This document shows positions 17,413 through 26,420 of a stretch of DNA of 64,000 nt, piece after piece. Position 1 is the first letter of the stretch. Each line of letters begins with the position of its first letter. The stretch covers positions 1,736,001 through 1,800,000 of the forward strand of contig NZ_BAAAPK010000001.1 of assembly GCF_039531105.1 (NCBI RefSeq), written 5' to 3'. The DNA is from Microbacterium lacus (GTDB taxonomy: Bacteria > Actinomycetota > Actinomycetes > Actinomycetales > Microbacteriaceae). The notes under the pieces were generated by a model. It was not told where the DNA came from, ran no database searches, and saw only the letters and a list, made by a program, of their open reading frames with translations. The translations under genes and the position numbers were made by a program.

Positions 17413-18714
17413 ATGCCTGCGAACGAAGCCGACCTGCCCGAGGTTGTCCGCATCGCGCGGGATCTGATCCGGTTCGACACCACGAACTGGGGTGGCGGTC
17501 GCTCCGAGGGCGAGCGCGAAGCGGCCGAGTACGTCGGCGCCTTCCTCGAGCGCCTCGGCCTGCAGCCGGCGTACTACGAGCCGATCCCGCGCCGCACGAA
17601 CGTGATGGCGCGCGTGCCGGGACGCGACCCCCACAAGCCCGCCCTCGTGCTGCACGGCCACCTCGACGTCGTCCCGGCGATGGCGGCCGACTGGTCCGTC
17701 GACCCGTTCGCCGGCGAGATCCGCGACGGGATGCTGTGGGGTCGGGGCGCCGTGGACATGAAGGACATGGACGCCATGATCCTCGCCTCCGTGGCCACGC
17801 TGCTGCGTGCGGGGGAGCAGCCCGAGCGCGACCTCATTCTGGTGTTCTTCGCCGACGAGGAGAACGGCGGCATCGAAGGGTCTCAGCTCGTCGTCGCCGA
17901 CCGGCCGGAGTGGTTCTCCGGCGCTACGGAGGCGATCAGCGAGGTCGGCGGCTACTCGATCGCGGTGGGGGAGCGGCGCGCCTATCTGCTCCAGGTCGGT
18001 GAGAAGGCGCTCGTGTGGCTGCGCCTGCGCGCGCGCGGACGCGCCGGGCACGGCAGTCGCGTCCACCCCGACAACGCCGTCACCCGGCTGGCCGAGGCGG
18101 TCGCGGCCCTCGGGCGCACCGAGTGGCCGGTCCGTCTCACCCCGACCACGCAGCGCATGCTCGAGGGCCTCGCGGACCTCGCGGCGAACGGCACGACGGA
18201 TCCCGACGAACTGGCGCAGAGCACCGGGCCGGCCGAAGGCTTCATCCGCTCGACGCTGCGCACGACGACGAACCCCACCGGCCTGACCGCGGGGTACAAG
18301 CACAACGTGATCCCCGACGCCGCCGAAGCACTGATCGACGTGCGCACCCTGCCCGGCCGGGAGGACGAGACGCTCGCCGAAATCCAGCGGATCGTCGGCG
18401 AGGACGTCGAGATCGAGATCGTCGTGCGCGACATCGGCCTCGAGGTCCCGTTCGCGGGCACGCTCGTCGACGCGATGGTCGGCGCTCTCGACCGAGCCGA
18501 CCCGGGTGTGCCCGTCATCCCGTATCTCATGGGCGGCGGCACCGACAACAAGGCTCTCGCGGCCCTCGGCATCGCCGGTTTCGGGTTCGCGCCGCTGCGG
18601 CTGCCCGCCGACCTCGACTTCACCGGGATGTTCCACGGTGTCGATGAGCGCGTCCCGCTGGACGCGCTCGAATTCGGTCAGCGCGTGCTGACCGAGCTGC
18701 TCCGCACCTACTGA
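17413..18714 (+). CDS. M20-family metallopeptidase
   Basis: 433-residue M20/ArgE/DapE-type dizinc amidohydrolase. Zinc and catalytic motifs: [10 protein letters not shown] (His and Asp), GRGAVDMKD (bridging Asp) and FADEENGG (Glu-Glu pair); the dimerisation lid is the middle domain from about RAPGHGSR-like residues near 200. It removes an acyl or aminoacyl group; the M. tuberculosis relative Rv2141c is only annotated as a dipeptidase, so the substrate is open. Upstream in-frame TTG 17404 exists, but ATG 17413 fits the leaderless -10 box. The uppP gene follows 44 bases downstream. Confidence 0.88.
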   Translation: MPANEADLPEVVRIARDLIRFDTTNWGGGRSEGEREAAEYVGAFLERLGLQPAYYEPIPRRTNVMARVPGRDPHKPALVLHGHLDVVPAMAADWSVDPFAGEIRDGMLWGRGAVDMKDMDAMILASVATLLRAGEQPERDLILVFFADEENGGIEGSQLVVADRPEWFSGATEAISEVGGYSIAVGERRAYLLQVGEKALVWLRLRARGRAGHGSRVHPDNAVTRLAEAVAALGRTEWPVRLTPTTQRMLEGLADLAANGTTDPDELAQSTGPAEGFIRSTLRTTTNPTGLTAGYKHNVIPDAAEALIDVRTLPGREDETLAEIQRIVGEDVEIEIVVRDIGLEVPFAGTLVDAMVGALDRADPGVPVIPYLMGGGTDNKALAALGIAGFGFAPLRLPADLDFTGMFHGVDERVPLDALEFGQRVLTELLRTY

Positions 18715-18758
18715 CCACCTCGACCGACGGCGCTCGACACAGCACGAAAGGCATCCCC

Positions 18759-19583
18759 ATGCTTATCGAGGCGATCATCCTCGGGCTGGTCCAGGGACTC
18801 ACCGAGTTCCTGCCCATCTCCTCCAGCGCGCACCTGCGCATCGTCGGCGAGTTCCTCCCCGCCGCGCAGGACCCCGGCGCGGCCTTCACCGCGATCACGC
18901 AGATCGGCACCGAAGCGGCCGTCATCCTGTTCTTCTGGCGCGACATCGTCCGGATCATCGGCGCGTGGTTCCGCTCGCTCGTGCGTCGTGTGCCCGCGAG
19001 CGACCCGGATGCGCGCATGGGCTGGCTCATCATCGTCGGCACGATCCCGATCGTCGTCCTCGGCCTGCTTTTCCAGGATCAGATCGAGACGACGTTCCGC
19101 TCGCTGTGGCTCATCGCCGGCATGCTGATCTTCTTCGGCGTGCTGCTCGGAATCGCCGACCACGTCGGTGCGAAGAAGCGCGAACTGAAGGACCTCACCG
19201 TCCCGCACGGCATCATCTACGGCTTCGCGCAGGCACTCGCCCTCATTCCCGGCGTCTCACGTTCCGGAGGGACGATCACGGCCGGTCTGTTCATGGGCTA
19301 TGAGCGCGCCGCGGCCGCGAGGTACGCCTTCCTGCTGGCGATCCCGGCCGTCTTCGGCAGCGGCTTCTACCAGCTGGCGAAGAGCTGGAACGAGCCCGGG
19401 GTGTTCACTCTCGGCGAGACGGCCGTCGCCACCGTCGTGGCGTTCGTCGTGGCGCTCGGGGTGATCGCGTTCTTCATGAAGTGGATCTCGAAGCACAGCT
19501 TCCTGCCGTTCGTGATCTACCGCGTCGCGCTCGGCTCGCTGCTGCTCGTCCTGCTCAGCCTGGGCGTGATCCAGGCCTACTGA
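18759..19583 (+). CDS. uppP: Undecaprenyl-diphosphate phosphatase
   Basis: 274-residue integral membrane phosphatase (BacA/UppP) that recycles undecaprenyl diphosphate, the lipid carrier of peptidoglycan and other wall polymers, and confers low-level bacitracin resistance. Signature motifs [19 protein letters not shown] near the N terminus and [13 protein letters not shown] in the middle carry the catalytic residues; about seven membrane segments. ATG with AAAGG nine bases upstream. Ends one base short of the convergent PAC2 gene. Confidence 0.96.
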   Translation: MLIEAIILGLVQGLTEFLPISSSAHLRIVGEFLPAAQDPGAAFTAITQIGTEAAVILFFWRDIVRIIGAWFRSLVRRVPASDPDARMGWLIIVGTIPIVVLGLLFQDQIETTFRSLWLIAGMLIFFGVLLGIADHVGAKKRELKDLTVPHGIIYGFAQALALIPGVSRSGGTITAGLFMGYERAAAARYAFLLAIPAVFGSGFYQLAKSWNEPGVFTLGETAVATVVAFVVALGVIAFFMKWISKHSFLPFVIYRVALGSLLLVLLSLGVIQAY

Positions 19584-19584
19584 G

Positions 19585-20451
19585 TCACCGGCGCGGATCG
19601 TCGCGTCCGGGCTTGCCCGAACCGGGGTCTCCGCCGCGGCGGAGGTAGCGTTCGAACTCCTGAGCGATCGCATCGCCGGAGGCCTCCGGCGAGTCCCACG
19701 TGTCGCGGGTGCGCTCGAGCTGGCGGATGTATTCGGTCATCTCCTCGTCGTCCGCGGCGGCCGCGTCGATCGAGGCCTCCCATGCCGCTGCATCCGTCGA
19801 GAGGTCCCCACGCGCGACCGGTGACCCGGTGATGTCCTCGAGCCGGTCCAGCAGCGCGAGGGTCGCCTTCGGCGACGGCGTGTGCCCGGCGACGTAGTGC
19901 GGCACGCTCGCCCAAAGACTCGCGGCGGGGATGCCGGCCGCGTCGGCCGCGTGCGCGAGGACGCTCAGAATCCCGACCGGCCCCTCGTACGTGCTGCGCT
20001 CGAGCTCGAGGGCGGATCTGATCTGCTCGCTGTCGCTTCCGGCGAAGACGGAGATCGGCCGCGTGTGGGGCACGTCGGACATCATCGATCCGAGGGCGAC
20101 GAACCCCGTGATGTCCTCGCGCAGGGCGACGTCGACGAACTCGGAGGCGAACGCCTGCCACGCGCGGGCCGGCTCGACGCCCGTCAACAGCCACAACTGC
20201 GTGTCCCGCGACGCGGTGACGGGCCGCAGAAGAGTCGCCTCCGGCCAGCTCAGGATGCGCTTGCCGTCCGCGTCGACGGAGACCTGAGGGCGGGTGTACT
20301 GGTAGTCGAAGTAGAGCTCGGGGTCGACCGAGAACACCGGCTCGTACTCTCCGGTGGCCCGCAGGTGCGCGATCGCGGCGGACGCGGCTTCGCCGGCGTC
20401 GTTCCACCCGTCGAACGCGGCGACGAGCACCTTCCGTCCCAGTCCGTCCAC
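19585..20451 (-). CDS. PAC2 family protein
   Basis: 288-residue PAC2-family protein, distant kin of eukaryotic proteasome assembly chaperone 2. Recognisable are the N-terminal VLVAAFDGWNDAGEAASAA, the VALGSMMSDVPHTRP stretch and the acidic C terminus. Bacterial PAC2 proteins have no proven link to the proteasome; here no proteasome genes are nearby. GTG start is preceded by GGAGGAGG. Divergent from the HAD gene with 94 bases between. Function unknown. Confidence 0.85.
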   Translation of the reverse strand: MDGLGRKVLVAAFDGWNDAGEAASAAIAHLRATGEYEPVFSVDPELYFDYQYTRPQVSVDADGKRILSWPEATLLRPVTASRDTQLWLLTGVEPARAWQAFASEFVDVALREDITGFVALGSMMSDVPHTRPISVFAGSDSEQIRSALELERSTYEGPVGILSVLAHAADAAGIPAASLWASVPHYVAGHTPSPKATLALLDRLEDITGSPVARGDLSTDAAAWEASIDAAAADDEEMTEYIRQLERTRDTWDSPEASGDAIAQEFERYLRRGGDPGSGKPGRDDPRR

Positions 20452-20533
20452 ACGACCTCCTCCACCCGCACCGCGGCGTGACGTCCGAACGGGTGCCTCC
20501 AGGATAGGCGTCGGAGGCCCGGATGGCCCCGAC

Positions 20534-20539
20534 TACCAT
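20534..20539 (+). promoter_or_regulatory. Leaderless -10 box TACCAT
   Basis: TACCAT ends six bases before the GTG at 20546 of the HAD hydrolase; no Shine-Dalgarno precedes that start. Confidence 0.6.
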
Positions 20540-20545
20540 GGTCAA

Positions 20546-21250
20546 GTGAGTGCGAGCACCCTTGCGGCGGTCCTGTGGGACATGGACGGCACGCTGGTCG
20601 ACACCGAGCCCTACTGGATGAGCGCGGAGACGGCGCTGGTCGAGCGCTTCGGAGGGACGTGGTCCCACGAGCAGGCGCTGCGACTCGTGGGTCTCGGGCT
20701 CGAGGACTCGGCCCGGATCTTCCAGGACTCGGGTGTGCGCATGGGCATCCACGACATCGTCGATCACCTCACCGATGACGTGATGGGGCAGCTCGCGACG
20801 CGTGGCGTGCCGTTCCGCCCCGGCGCGCGCGAGCTCCTGGCCAGCCTGCGTGAGGCCGGCATCCCGACCGCGCTCGTCACGATGTCGCTGTCCCGCATGG
20901 CGCGCACCGTCGTCGACCTCATGGACTTCGAGGCGTTCGACGTCGTGATCGCGGGGGATGACTCTACGCGTCCCAAGCCGTTTCCCGATCCCTACCTGCA
21001 GGCGTGCGCCGTGCTCGGCGTCGAGCCTGCATCGTGCGTCGCGATCGAGGACTCGCCCAACGGGCTGCGCTCCGCCGTCGCGGCGGGCACGGCCGCGATC
21101 GGGGTTCCGCACATGGTCTCGATCGCCGGCGCCGGAGCGCACACGGTCTGGCCCACGCTCGCCGGCCGCACGGCCGACGACGTCGCGCGCTTCCATTCCG
21201 CACACCTGAGCTCCGGTCACCGCGGCCGGACCGGAGGAGAGAGAACATGA
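20546..21250 (+). CDS. HAD-superfamily hydrolase (beta-phosphoglucomutase-like)
   Basis: 234-residue HAD phosphatase. Motif I DMDGTLVDTEP near residue 12, motif II in LVTMSLS, motif III Lys in DDSTRPKPFPDPY, motif IV IEDSPNG; a helical cap of subclass I follows motif I. It likely dephosphorylates a sugar phosphate or other small metabolite. The GTG start is supported by the leaderless -10 box; the in-frame opening to 20354 lies over the PAC2 gene. Its stop overlaps the trmI start, so the two genes form a coupled operon as in other actinobacteria. Confidence 0.87.
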   Translation: MSASTLAAVLWDMDGTLVDTEPYWMSAETALVERFGGTWSHEQALRLVGLGLEDSARIFQDSGVRMGIHDIVDHLTDDVMGQLATRGVPFRPGARELLASLREAGIPTALVTMSLSRMARTVVDLMDFEAFDVVIAGDDSTRPKPFPDPYLQACAVLGVEPASCVAIEDSPNGLRSAVAAGTAAIGVPHMVSIAGAGAHTVWPTLAGRTADDVARFHSAHLSSGHRGRTGGERT

Positions 21251-22251
21251 CGCCTGAGCGTCCCAGCGGCCCGTTCCGGGTCGGCGACCGCGTCCAGCTG
21301 ACGGGTCCGAAGAACCGCATGCACACGATCACCCTCCGCGAAGACGGAGAGCTGCACACGCACCACGGCGTGCTGCGTCACACGGCCCTGATCGGGCAGC
21401 CCGACGGTTCGGTCGTCACGAACAGCGGGGGTCACGAGTACCTCGCGCTGCGACCCCTGCTGCGCGACTTCGTGATGTCGATGCCGCGCGGTGCGGCGAT
21501 CGTCTACCCGAAGGATGCCGCGCAGATCGTCGCGCAGGCCGACGTGTTCCCGGGCAGCGTCGTCGTGGAGGCGGGTGTCGGGTCGGGCGCGCTGGCGCTG
21601 TCGCTCCTGCGCGCCGTCGGCGAGAACGGTCGACTGGTCTCTTTCGAGCGGCGCGAGGAGTTCGCGGACGTGGCGCGCGCGAACGTGGAGACCTTCGTCG
21701 GCCATGTCCCGCACAACTGGGAGGTCGTGGTGGGCGACCTGGTCGCCGAGCTTCCGACGGCCGTCGCCCCGGCATCCGTCGACCGCGTCGTGCTGGACAT
21801 GCTCGCGCCGTGGGAGTGCATCGACGTCGTCGCCGACGCGCTTCAGCCCGGCGGTGTCGTGCTCTGCTACGTCGCGACCGCCACGCAGCTCAGTCGGGTC
21901 GCCGAGTACATCCGCGGGACGGGACTGTTCACCGAACCCGACGCCAACGAGACCATGGTGCGGGGCTGGCACGTGGAGGGTCTCGCGGTGCGTCCGGATC
22001 ACCGGATGGTCGCGCACACGGGCTTCCTCATCTGGGCGCGGAGGCTGGCCCCGGGGGCGGTGGCGCCGGAGCAGAAGAGGCGTGCCTCGAAGTCCAGCTA
22101 CGGCGACGAGGACGTCGAGCTGTGGACGCCGGGGGCCGTGGGGGACCGTCAGATCACGGACAAGAACCTCCGCAAGCGTGTGCGGGAGGCCGAGCGTGCC
22201 GCGGAGGGTGCCAGGCTCGCCGCGCAAGGGCCCGCGGAGGATGGCATTTAG
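21247..22251 (+). CDS. trmI: tRNA (adenine-58-N1)-methyltransferase
   Basis: 334-residue TrmI that methylates A58 in the T-loop of tRNA. N-terminal beta domain (RVQLTGPKNRMHTI), then Rossmann SAM domain with motif I VEAGVGSGALALSL and acidic loop FERREEF. Orthologue of Rv2118c. The lysine/arginine-rich tail of about 50 residues after RRLAPG is typical of actinobacterial forms. ATG overlaps the HAD stop (ATGA) with GGAGGAGAG upstream. Its TAG stop forms the start of the -10 box of the next gene. Confidence 0.94.
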   Translation: MTPERPSGPFRVGDRVQLTGPKNRMHTITLREDGELHTHHGVLRHTALIGQPDGSVVTNSGGHEYLALRPLLRDFVMSMPRGAAIVYPKDAAQIVAQADVFPGSVVVEAGVGSGALALSLLRAVGENGRLVSFERREEFADVARANVETFVGHVPHNWEVVVGDLVAELPTAVAPASVDRVVLDMLAPWECIDVVADALQPGGVVLCYVATATQLSRVAEYIRGTGLFTEPDANETMVRGWHVEGLAVRPDHRMVAHTGFLIWARRLAPGAVAPEQKRRASKSSYGDEDVELWTPGAVGDRQITDKNLRKRVREAERAAEGARLAAQGPAEDGI

Positions 22252-22254
22252 ACT
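22249..22254 (+). promoter_or_regulatory. Leaderless -10 box TAGACT containing the trmI stop codon
   Basis: The TAG stop of trmI at 22249-22251 is the first half of TAGACT, which ends six bases before the GTG at 22261 of the FKBP lipoprotein gene. No ribosome site precedes that GTG. Confidence 0.62.
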
Positions 22255-22260
22255 GTTCCG

Positions 22261-23214
22261 GTGCGCAAGATCTCTGCTTCTGTCGCCGTCCTCGGACTCC
22301 TCTCCGTCGGACTCGTCGGCTGCTCGCTGCCCGGCTCGACGGACTGCGATCGGCCCGATGCGTCTGCCCTGACCGGCGTCACCGTGTCCGGGACGACCGG
22401 TCAGGCGCCGGACGTGGAGGTCTACACGCCCTTCCGGGTGAGCGAGCCCGCATTCGAGGACGTCGAGATGGGGACGGGCACCCCGATCACGGACGACAGC
22501 CAGCTGATCTCGATGGACATCAGCATCTTCAGCGGCGCGACCGGCGAGAACCTCGTCAAGACGAACTACGACGGCGATCTCTCGCGCGTATCGCCCGTCG
22601 CGCGCTGGTACGAGGTCATCCCGGGCTTCGAGGACGTCCTGACGTGCGCGACGGAAGGATCGCGCATCGTTGTCGCCCTGCCGCCCGGGAGCGTCGAGGA
22701 GTCCACCGCGGCGAGTCTCGAACTCGGCGACGACGACTCCGCGATCGCCGTGATCGACCTGGGCAAGGTCTACCTCCCGCACGCCGAGGGCACCCCGCAG
22801 TTCAACGTCGGCAACGGCCTGCCCACGGTCGTGCGCGCACCTGACGGCCGGCCCGGCGTGATCATCCCGGATGCCGCACCGCCGAGCGACCTCGTCGTCC
22901 AGACCCTGATCAAGGGCGCCGGCGAGAAGGTCACCGGAGACGCCCCCGTCCGCGTGCACTACACGGGCCTGACGTGGGCGGACCGCAACGTGTTCGAGAC
23001 GACGTGGGACGCGGACCCGAAGTCGATCGACCTCGACACGATGATCCCGGGCTTCTCCGAGGCGATCGTCGGCCAGACGGTCGGTTCGCAGGTCATGATC
23101 GTGATCCCTCCCGATCAGGCCTACGGCGACCAGGCGCAAGGACCGATCCCCGCGGACTCCACGCTCGTGTTCGTCGTGGACATCCTCGGAATCGATCAGC
23201 CCGCGCAGGGCTGA
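22261..23214 (+). CDS. FKBP-type peptidyl-prolyl isomerase lipoprotein
   Basis: 317-residue exported lipoprotein. A signal peptide ends in lipobox LVGC with lipidated C21. Two FKBP-like halves follow: a divergent one (about 60-175, VIPGFEDVLTCATEG) and a canonical C-terminal one (about 205-315) with VRVHYTG, IPGFSEAIVGQTVGSQVMIV and IPPDQAYGD. It should act outside the membrane as a prolyl isomerase or chaperone for secreted proteins. Lnt and Lgt, which process lipoproteins, are also encoded in the window. In many actinobacteria an FKBP gene sits beside pafA/pafB. Confidence 0.9.
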   Translation: MRKISASVAVLGLLSVGLVGCSLPGSTDCDRPDASALTGVTVSGTTGQAPDVEVYTPFRVSEPAFEDVEMGTGTPITDDSQLISMDISIFSGATGENLVKTNYDGDLSRVSPVARWYEVIPGFEDVLTCATEGSRIVVALPPGSVEESTAASLELGDDDSAIAVIDLGKVYLPHAEGTPQFNVGNGLPTVVRAPDGRPGVIIPDAAPPSDLVVQTLIKGAGEKVTGDAPVRVHYTGLTWADRNVFETTWDADPKSIDLDTMIPGFSEAIVGQTVGSQVMIVIPPDQAYGDQAQGPIPADSTLVFVVDILGIDQPAQG

Positions 23215-23261
23215 GCCCACTCCGCGCCGCGCCGAAAGGGAGGGGCCGGCATCCCTCGACG

Positions 23262-23274
23262 GTTTCGAAGAAAC
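23262..23274. promoter_or_regulatory. Short inverted repeat GTTTC-GAA-GAAAC upstream of pafB
   Basis: Five-base arms with a three-base spacer, just upstream of the pafB -10 box. It may be an operator or chance; it is not a LexA box. Confidence 0.3.
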
Positions 23275-23277
23275 GCC

Positions 23278-23283
23278 TAGGAT
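23278..23283 (+). promoter_or_regulatory. Leaderless -10 box TAGGAT
   Basis: TAGGAT ends seven bases before GTG 23291. It overlaps an in-frame ATG at 23282, which would lie upstream of the predicted transcript start. Confidence 0.6.
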
Positions 23284-23290
23284 GAAGCTC

Positions 23291-24286
23291 GTGCCTGCGA
23301 ACGCTTCTGCGAAGAACCCGCCCGAGGAGCGGCTGGTGAACCTCGTGGTCGCACTCGTGGCCACCGAGCAGGGGCTCACGAAAGACACGATCCTTCGATC
23401 GGTCTCCGGCTATCGGGAGCAGTCCGACGCGGGTGCGTCCAAGGACGCGCTCGAGAAGATGTTCGAGCGCGACAAGGAGAACCTGCGTCGCCTCGGCGTG
23501 CCGATCGAGACGATCGGAGATTGGGCCGATCCCGACGATCTGCGCGAGGCGCGCTACCGCATCCCCACGGCCGAGTACGAACTGCCCGAGGACATCGCCT
23601 TCACCCCCGCAGAGCTCGCGCTGCTCAATCTCGCCGGGGGAGTGTGGAGCGAGGGCTCGATGTCGGCGGACGCGCGCAGCGGGCTGCGCAAGATCCGCGC
23701 GCTCGGCATCTCGGTCGACGAACCGATCATCGGATACTCGCCGCGCATCAGCCTTCGCGAGCCGGCCTTCGCGCCCCTGCAGCAGGCGATCGAGTCCGGT
23801 CGGATCGTGACGTTCTCCTACCTGAAGCCCGGGGAGGATGCGCCGCGCACGCGCCGCGTGCAGCCGCTCGCGCTGGTGGAGTACGAGGGCCGCTGGCACG
23901 TCTTCGGCAACGATCTGGGTGTCGGTGCGGAGCGGACGTTCCTGCTCACGCGCATCGTGGACGGCGTCACGATCACCCGCGAGACCTTCGATCCCGCCCT
24001 GCGTGACGGGGCCGGCGATCGCGCCCTCGCGGGTCTGGCCGAGGTCGCAGCCCGCAACATCGCCCTGCTGGAGGTGAATCCCGGAACCGAGGCGGCGCTG
24101 CGCCTGAGCCGACGGGCCGAGACCGCCGAGCAGGGCATCCGCGTACCGTACGTCGACGCGCATGTGTTCGCGGACGAGCTCGCCTCCTACGGTCCCGAGG
24201 TGCGTGTGGTCGGGCCCGACGACCTGCGTGACCAGGTGATCGCGCGGCTGCGCGCGACGCGCGACCTGCACGAGGGGGCAGCGTGA
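23291..24286 (+). CDS. pafB: WYL-domain transcriptional activator PafB
   Basis: 331-residue WYL protein: an N-terminal winged helix (about 10-75), a central WYL domain with PLQQAIESGRIVTFSYL and VQPLALVEYEGRWHVFG, and a WCX-like C terminus. With PafC it activates LexA-independent DNA-damage genes in mycobacteria, sensing ssDNA. Start set at GTG 23291 rather than ATG 23282 because the -10 box TAGGAT covers the ATG. It overlaps pafC by four bases (GTGA). The pafA ligase gene that often precedes it is missing here. Confidence 0.92.
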   Translation: MPANASAKNPPEERLVNLVVALVATEQGLTKDTILRSVSGYREQSDAGASKDALEKMFERDKENLRRLGVPIETIGDWADPDDLREARYRIPTAEYELPEDIAFTPAELALLNLAGGVWSEGSMSADARSGLRKIRALGISVDEPIIGYSPRISLREPAFAPLQQAIESGRIVTFSYLKPGEDAPRTRRVQPLALVEYEGRWHVFGNDLGVGAERTFLLTRIVDGVTITRETFDPALRDGAGDRALAGLAEVAARNIALLEVNPGTEAALRLSRRAETAEQGIRVPYVDAHVFADELASYGPEVRVVGPDDLRDQVIARLRATRDLHEGAA

Positions 24287-25245
24287 GCGCGCGGAAGCCG
24301 TTGGTGGCCACCGACCGCGCCGCCCTCATGCTGCAGCTCGTGCCGTACCTGATCGGCAAGGGCGAGGTGTCGATCGCCGAGGCCGCAGACGAATTCGACG
24401 TCACCGCGGACCAGATGCGCGCGATGGTGGAGAGCCTGACCGTCATCGGACTGCCGGGGGAGGCGGGCTACTGGCAGATGGCGAACGATCTGTTCGACAT
24501 CGACTGGGACCTGCTGGATCAGCGGGACATCATCGTGATCACGAATTCCGTCGCTCTGGAGCGGGCACCCCGCCTCACCGCGCGGGAAGCGGCAGCGCTT
24601 CTGACCGGACTCCAGCTGGCCAGGGCGATCCCCGGCGTCGGCGACACTGAGCTGTACGCGGGGCTCATGGCCAAACTCGCCCGCGGCGCCTCCAGCGCAC
24701 CCGCCGACGTCATCCTCGCCCCCGGGCCGGTGGACGCCGTCCGTGACGCGGTCGCGGCTGCCCTCACGCAGGGCGTCGCGGTGTCGTTCACCTACAAGGC
24801 TCCGGACGCGGCTCCGACCCCGCGCACGGTCGACCCGGTCAAGGTGCTGATCGCGACCGGAGAGTGGTACCTGCAGGGCTGGTGCCACCTGCGTCAGGCG
24901 ATGCGCACGTTCCACCTCGATCGGGTGAGCGAGCTCAGCCTGACGGACATCCCCATCACCCACGGGCAGGATGCCGTGCCGGACTGGTTCGAGACGGGAA
25001 CGGGTGACATTCTCGCCCGTATCCGCTTCCCCTCCTCCCTCGCCCCACTGCTCGGGGAGTACCTCGACCGCGCGCAGGTGGAGGTGCACGGCGACACGTC
25101 GATCGCGACGATGCGCATCGCCGACGAGAACAGCCTGCGCCGCCTCGCGGCTCGCCGGGCGGGTGCGCTGGAGATCCTCGAACCGGAGGCGGCACGCAGC
25201 GCGGCGGCCGAGTGGGCCGACGCGGGTCTTGTGCAGTACCGTTGA
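24283..25245 (+). CDS. pafC: WYL-domain transcriptional activator PafC
   Basis: 320-residue partner of PafB with the same layout: a divergent winged-helix N terminus (about 15-70), a WYL domain around AVSFTYKAPDAAPTPRTVDPVKVL and the sequence GEWYLQGWCHLRQAMRTF, and a C-terminal WCX domain. GTG start coupled to pafB. In mycobacteria the two act as a heterodimer and in some actinobacteria are fused. An 81-base gap with a weak promoter separates it from tatA. Confidence 0.92.
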   Translation: MSARKPLVATDRAALMLQLVPYLIGKGEVSIAEAADEFDVTADQMRAMVESLTVIGLPGEAGYWQMANDLFDIDWDLLDQRDIIVITNSVALERAPRLTAREAAALLTGLQLARAIPGVGDTELYAGLMAKLARGASSAPADVILAPGPVDAVRDAVAAALTQGVAVSFTYKAPDAAPTPRTVDPVKVLIATGEWYLQGWCHLRQAMRTFHLDRVSELSLTDIPITHGQDAVPDWFETGTGDILARIRFPSSLAPLLGEYLDRAQVEVHGDTSIATMRIADENSLRRLAARRAGALEILEPEAARSAAAEWADAGLVQYR

Positions 25246-25326
25246 GGTGACTTGACGATCGCGGGCCGGGCGGCTATGTCGCCGTTCGCGGGATACACTT
25301 GACGGACGAACCCGGAAGGACCCGAC

Positions 25327-25581
25327 ATGTTCCAAGGTCTCACAGGATGGCATTTCCTGATCATCCTCGCGGTCATCCTCCTGCTGTTCGGCGCCGCGAA
25401 GCTCCCTGCGCTCGCCAAGAGCATGGGCCAGTCGGCTCGCGTCTTCAAGGGCGAGATGAAGGCCATGAAGGAAGAGGACTCGACCGAGGGCAAGACGGAC
25501 TCGGTGGTGGCACCCGCGAGCGAGGCATCGGTCACTCAGACCAGCGCCGACGCGAGCAGGGCCCCCGACACCAAGTCCTGA
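25327..25581 (+). CDS. tatA: Sec-independent protein translocase TatA
   Basis: 84-residue TatA: a single membrane helix (about 8-25, WHFLIILAVILLLFG), the FG hinge, an amphipathic helix (AAKLPALAKSMGQSARVFKGEMKAM) seen here across about 28-50, and a charged tail. It forms the pore of the twin-arginine pathway used by the phosphoesterase at 2102. ATG preceded by GGAAGG. A TACACT -10-like hexamer at 25294-25299 could give its own transcript. Confidence 0.96.
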   Translation: MFQGLTGWHFLIILAVILLLFGAAKLPALAKSMGQSARVFKGEMKAMKEEDSTEGKTDSVVAPASEASVTQTSADASRAPDTKS

Positions 25582-25588
25582 CGCGCGC

Positions 25589-26410
25589 GTGGCCACAGCA
25601 GAGTCGCCACGCGTCGCCGATCCCGGCGAGCCTCAGCGCGACAAGCGCATGTCGCTCGGCCAGCACCTGGTCGAGCTCCGCAAGAGGCTCATGTTCGCCG
25701 CGCTCGCGCTCGTCGTGGGCATGGTCGTCGCGTTCTTCATCACCGACTGGGTCATCTACCTGATCACCGAACCGCTCCGCCAGATCGCGGCGACGGAAGG
25801 CGAGACGGCCAAGGTCGAGCTGATGTTCAGCACGGTCACGGGCGCCTTCGACCTGCGCTTGCGCATGTCCTTCGCGATCGGCATCCTGATCTCCGCGCCC
25901 ATCTGGCTGTGGCAGATCTGGGCGTTCATCATGCCGGGACTCACGCGCAAGGAGATCAAGTACACCGTCGGCTTCATCGGAGCCGCCGTGCCTCTGTTCT
26001 TCGCCGGATGCTGGGTCGGCCTGCTGGTCATGCCCCATATCGTCGAGCTGATGGCCGGCTTCGTCCCCGACGGGGGAGCATCCTTCTTCGAGGCCGGCTA
26101 CTACTACGACTTCGTCTTCAAACTGCTGATCGTCGTCGGCATCTCGTTCGTCCTGCCGGTGTTCCTGGTCGCGTTGAACCTCGCCGGAGTCATGAGCGGC
26201 AAGGCGATCCTGAAAGGCTGGCGGGTCGCGGTCCTGATCGCCGTCGTCTTCTCCGCTCTGGCGACGCCGGCCGCCGACGTCGTCAGCATGCTCATGCTCG
26301 CCGGCATGCTCGTGGTTCTGTTCTTCGCCGCGGCCGCCCTGTCGATGCTGTTCGACCGTCGCCGTGCCAAGCAGAGCGCGGCGATCCTCGCCTCCGAGGG
26401 CATCCAGTGA
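25589..26410 (+). CDS. tatC: Sec-independent protein translocase TatC
   Basis: 273-residue TatC with six membrane segments, the Tat signal receptor. The N-terminal cytosolic HLVELRKRL and the LWQIWAFIMPGLTRKE loop, both needed for signal-peptide binding, are intact. GTG start seven bases after the tatA stop. The C-terminal tail is slightly longer than usual and basic. The tatA-tatC-helY order is conserved in actinobacteria; a tatB is not in the window. Confidence 0.95.
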   Translation: MATAESPRVADPGEPQRDKRMSLGQHLVELRKRLMFAALALVVGMVVAFFITDWVIYLITEPLRQIAATEGETAKVELMFSTVTGAFDLRLRMSFAIGILISAPIWLWQIWAFIMPGLTRKEIKYTVGFIGAAVPLFFAGCWVGLLVMPHIVELMAGFVPDGGASFFEAGYYYDFVFKLLIVVGISFVLPVFLVALNLAGVMSGKAILKGWRVAVLIAVVFSALATPAADVVSMLMLAGMLVVLFFAAAALSMLFDRRRAKQSAAILASEGIQ

Positions 26411-26420
26411 CGGATCCTCG

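Noticed and set aside
19585..20451. Evidence of a proteasome from the PAC2 gene
   Set aside because: PAC2 proteins are common in bacteria without proteasomes, and no proteasome gene is present in the window.
23262..23274. LexA/SOS box before pafB
   Set aside because: GTTTC-GAA-GAAAC lacks the TCGAAC-N4-GTTCGA form of actinobacterial LexA boxes.
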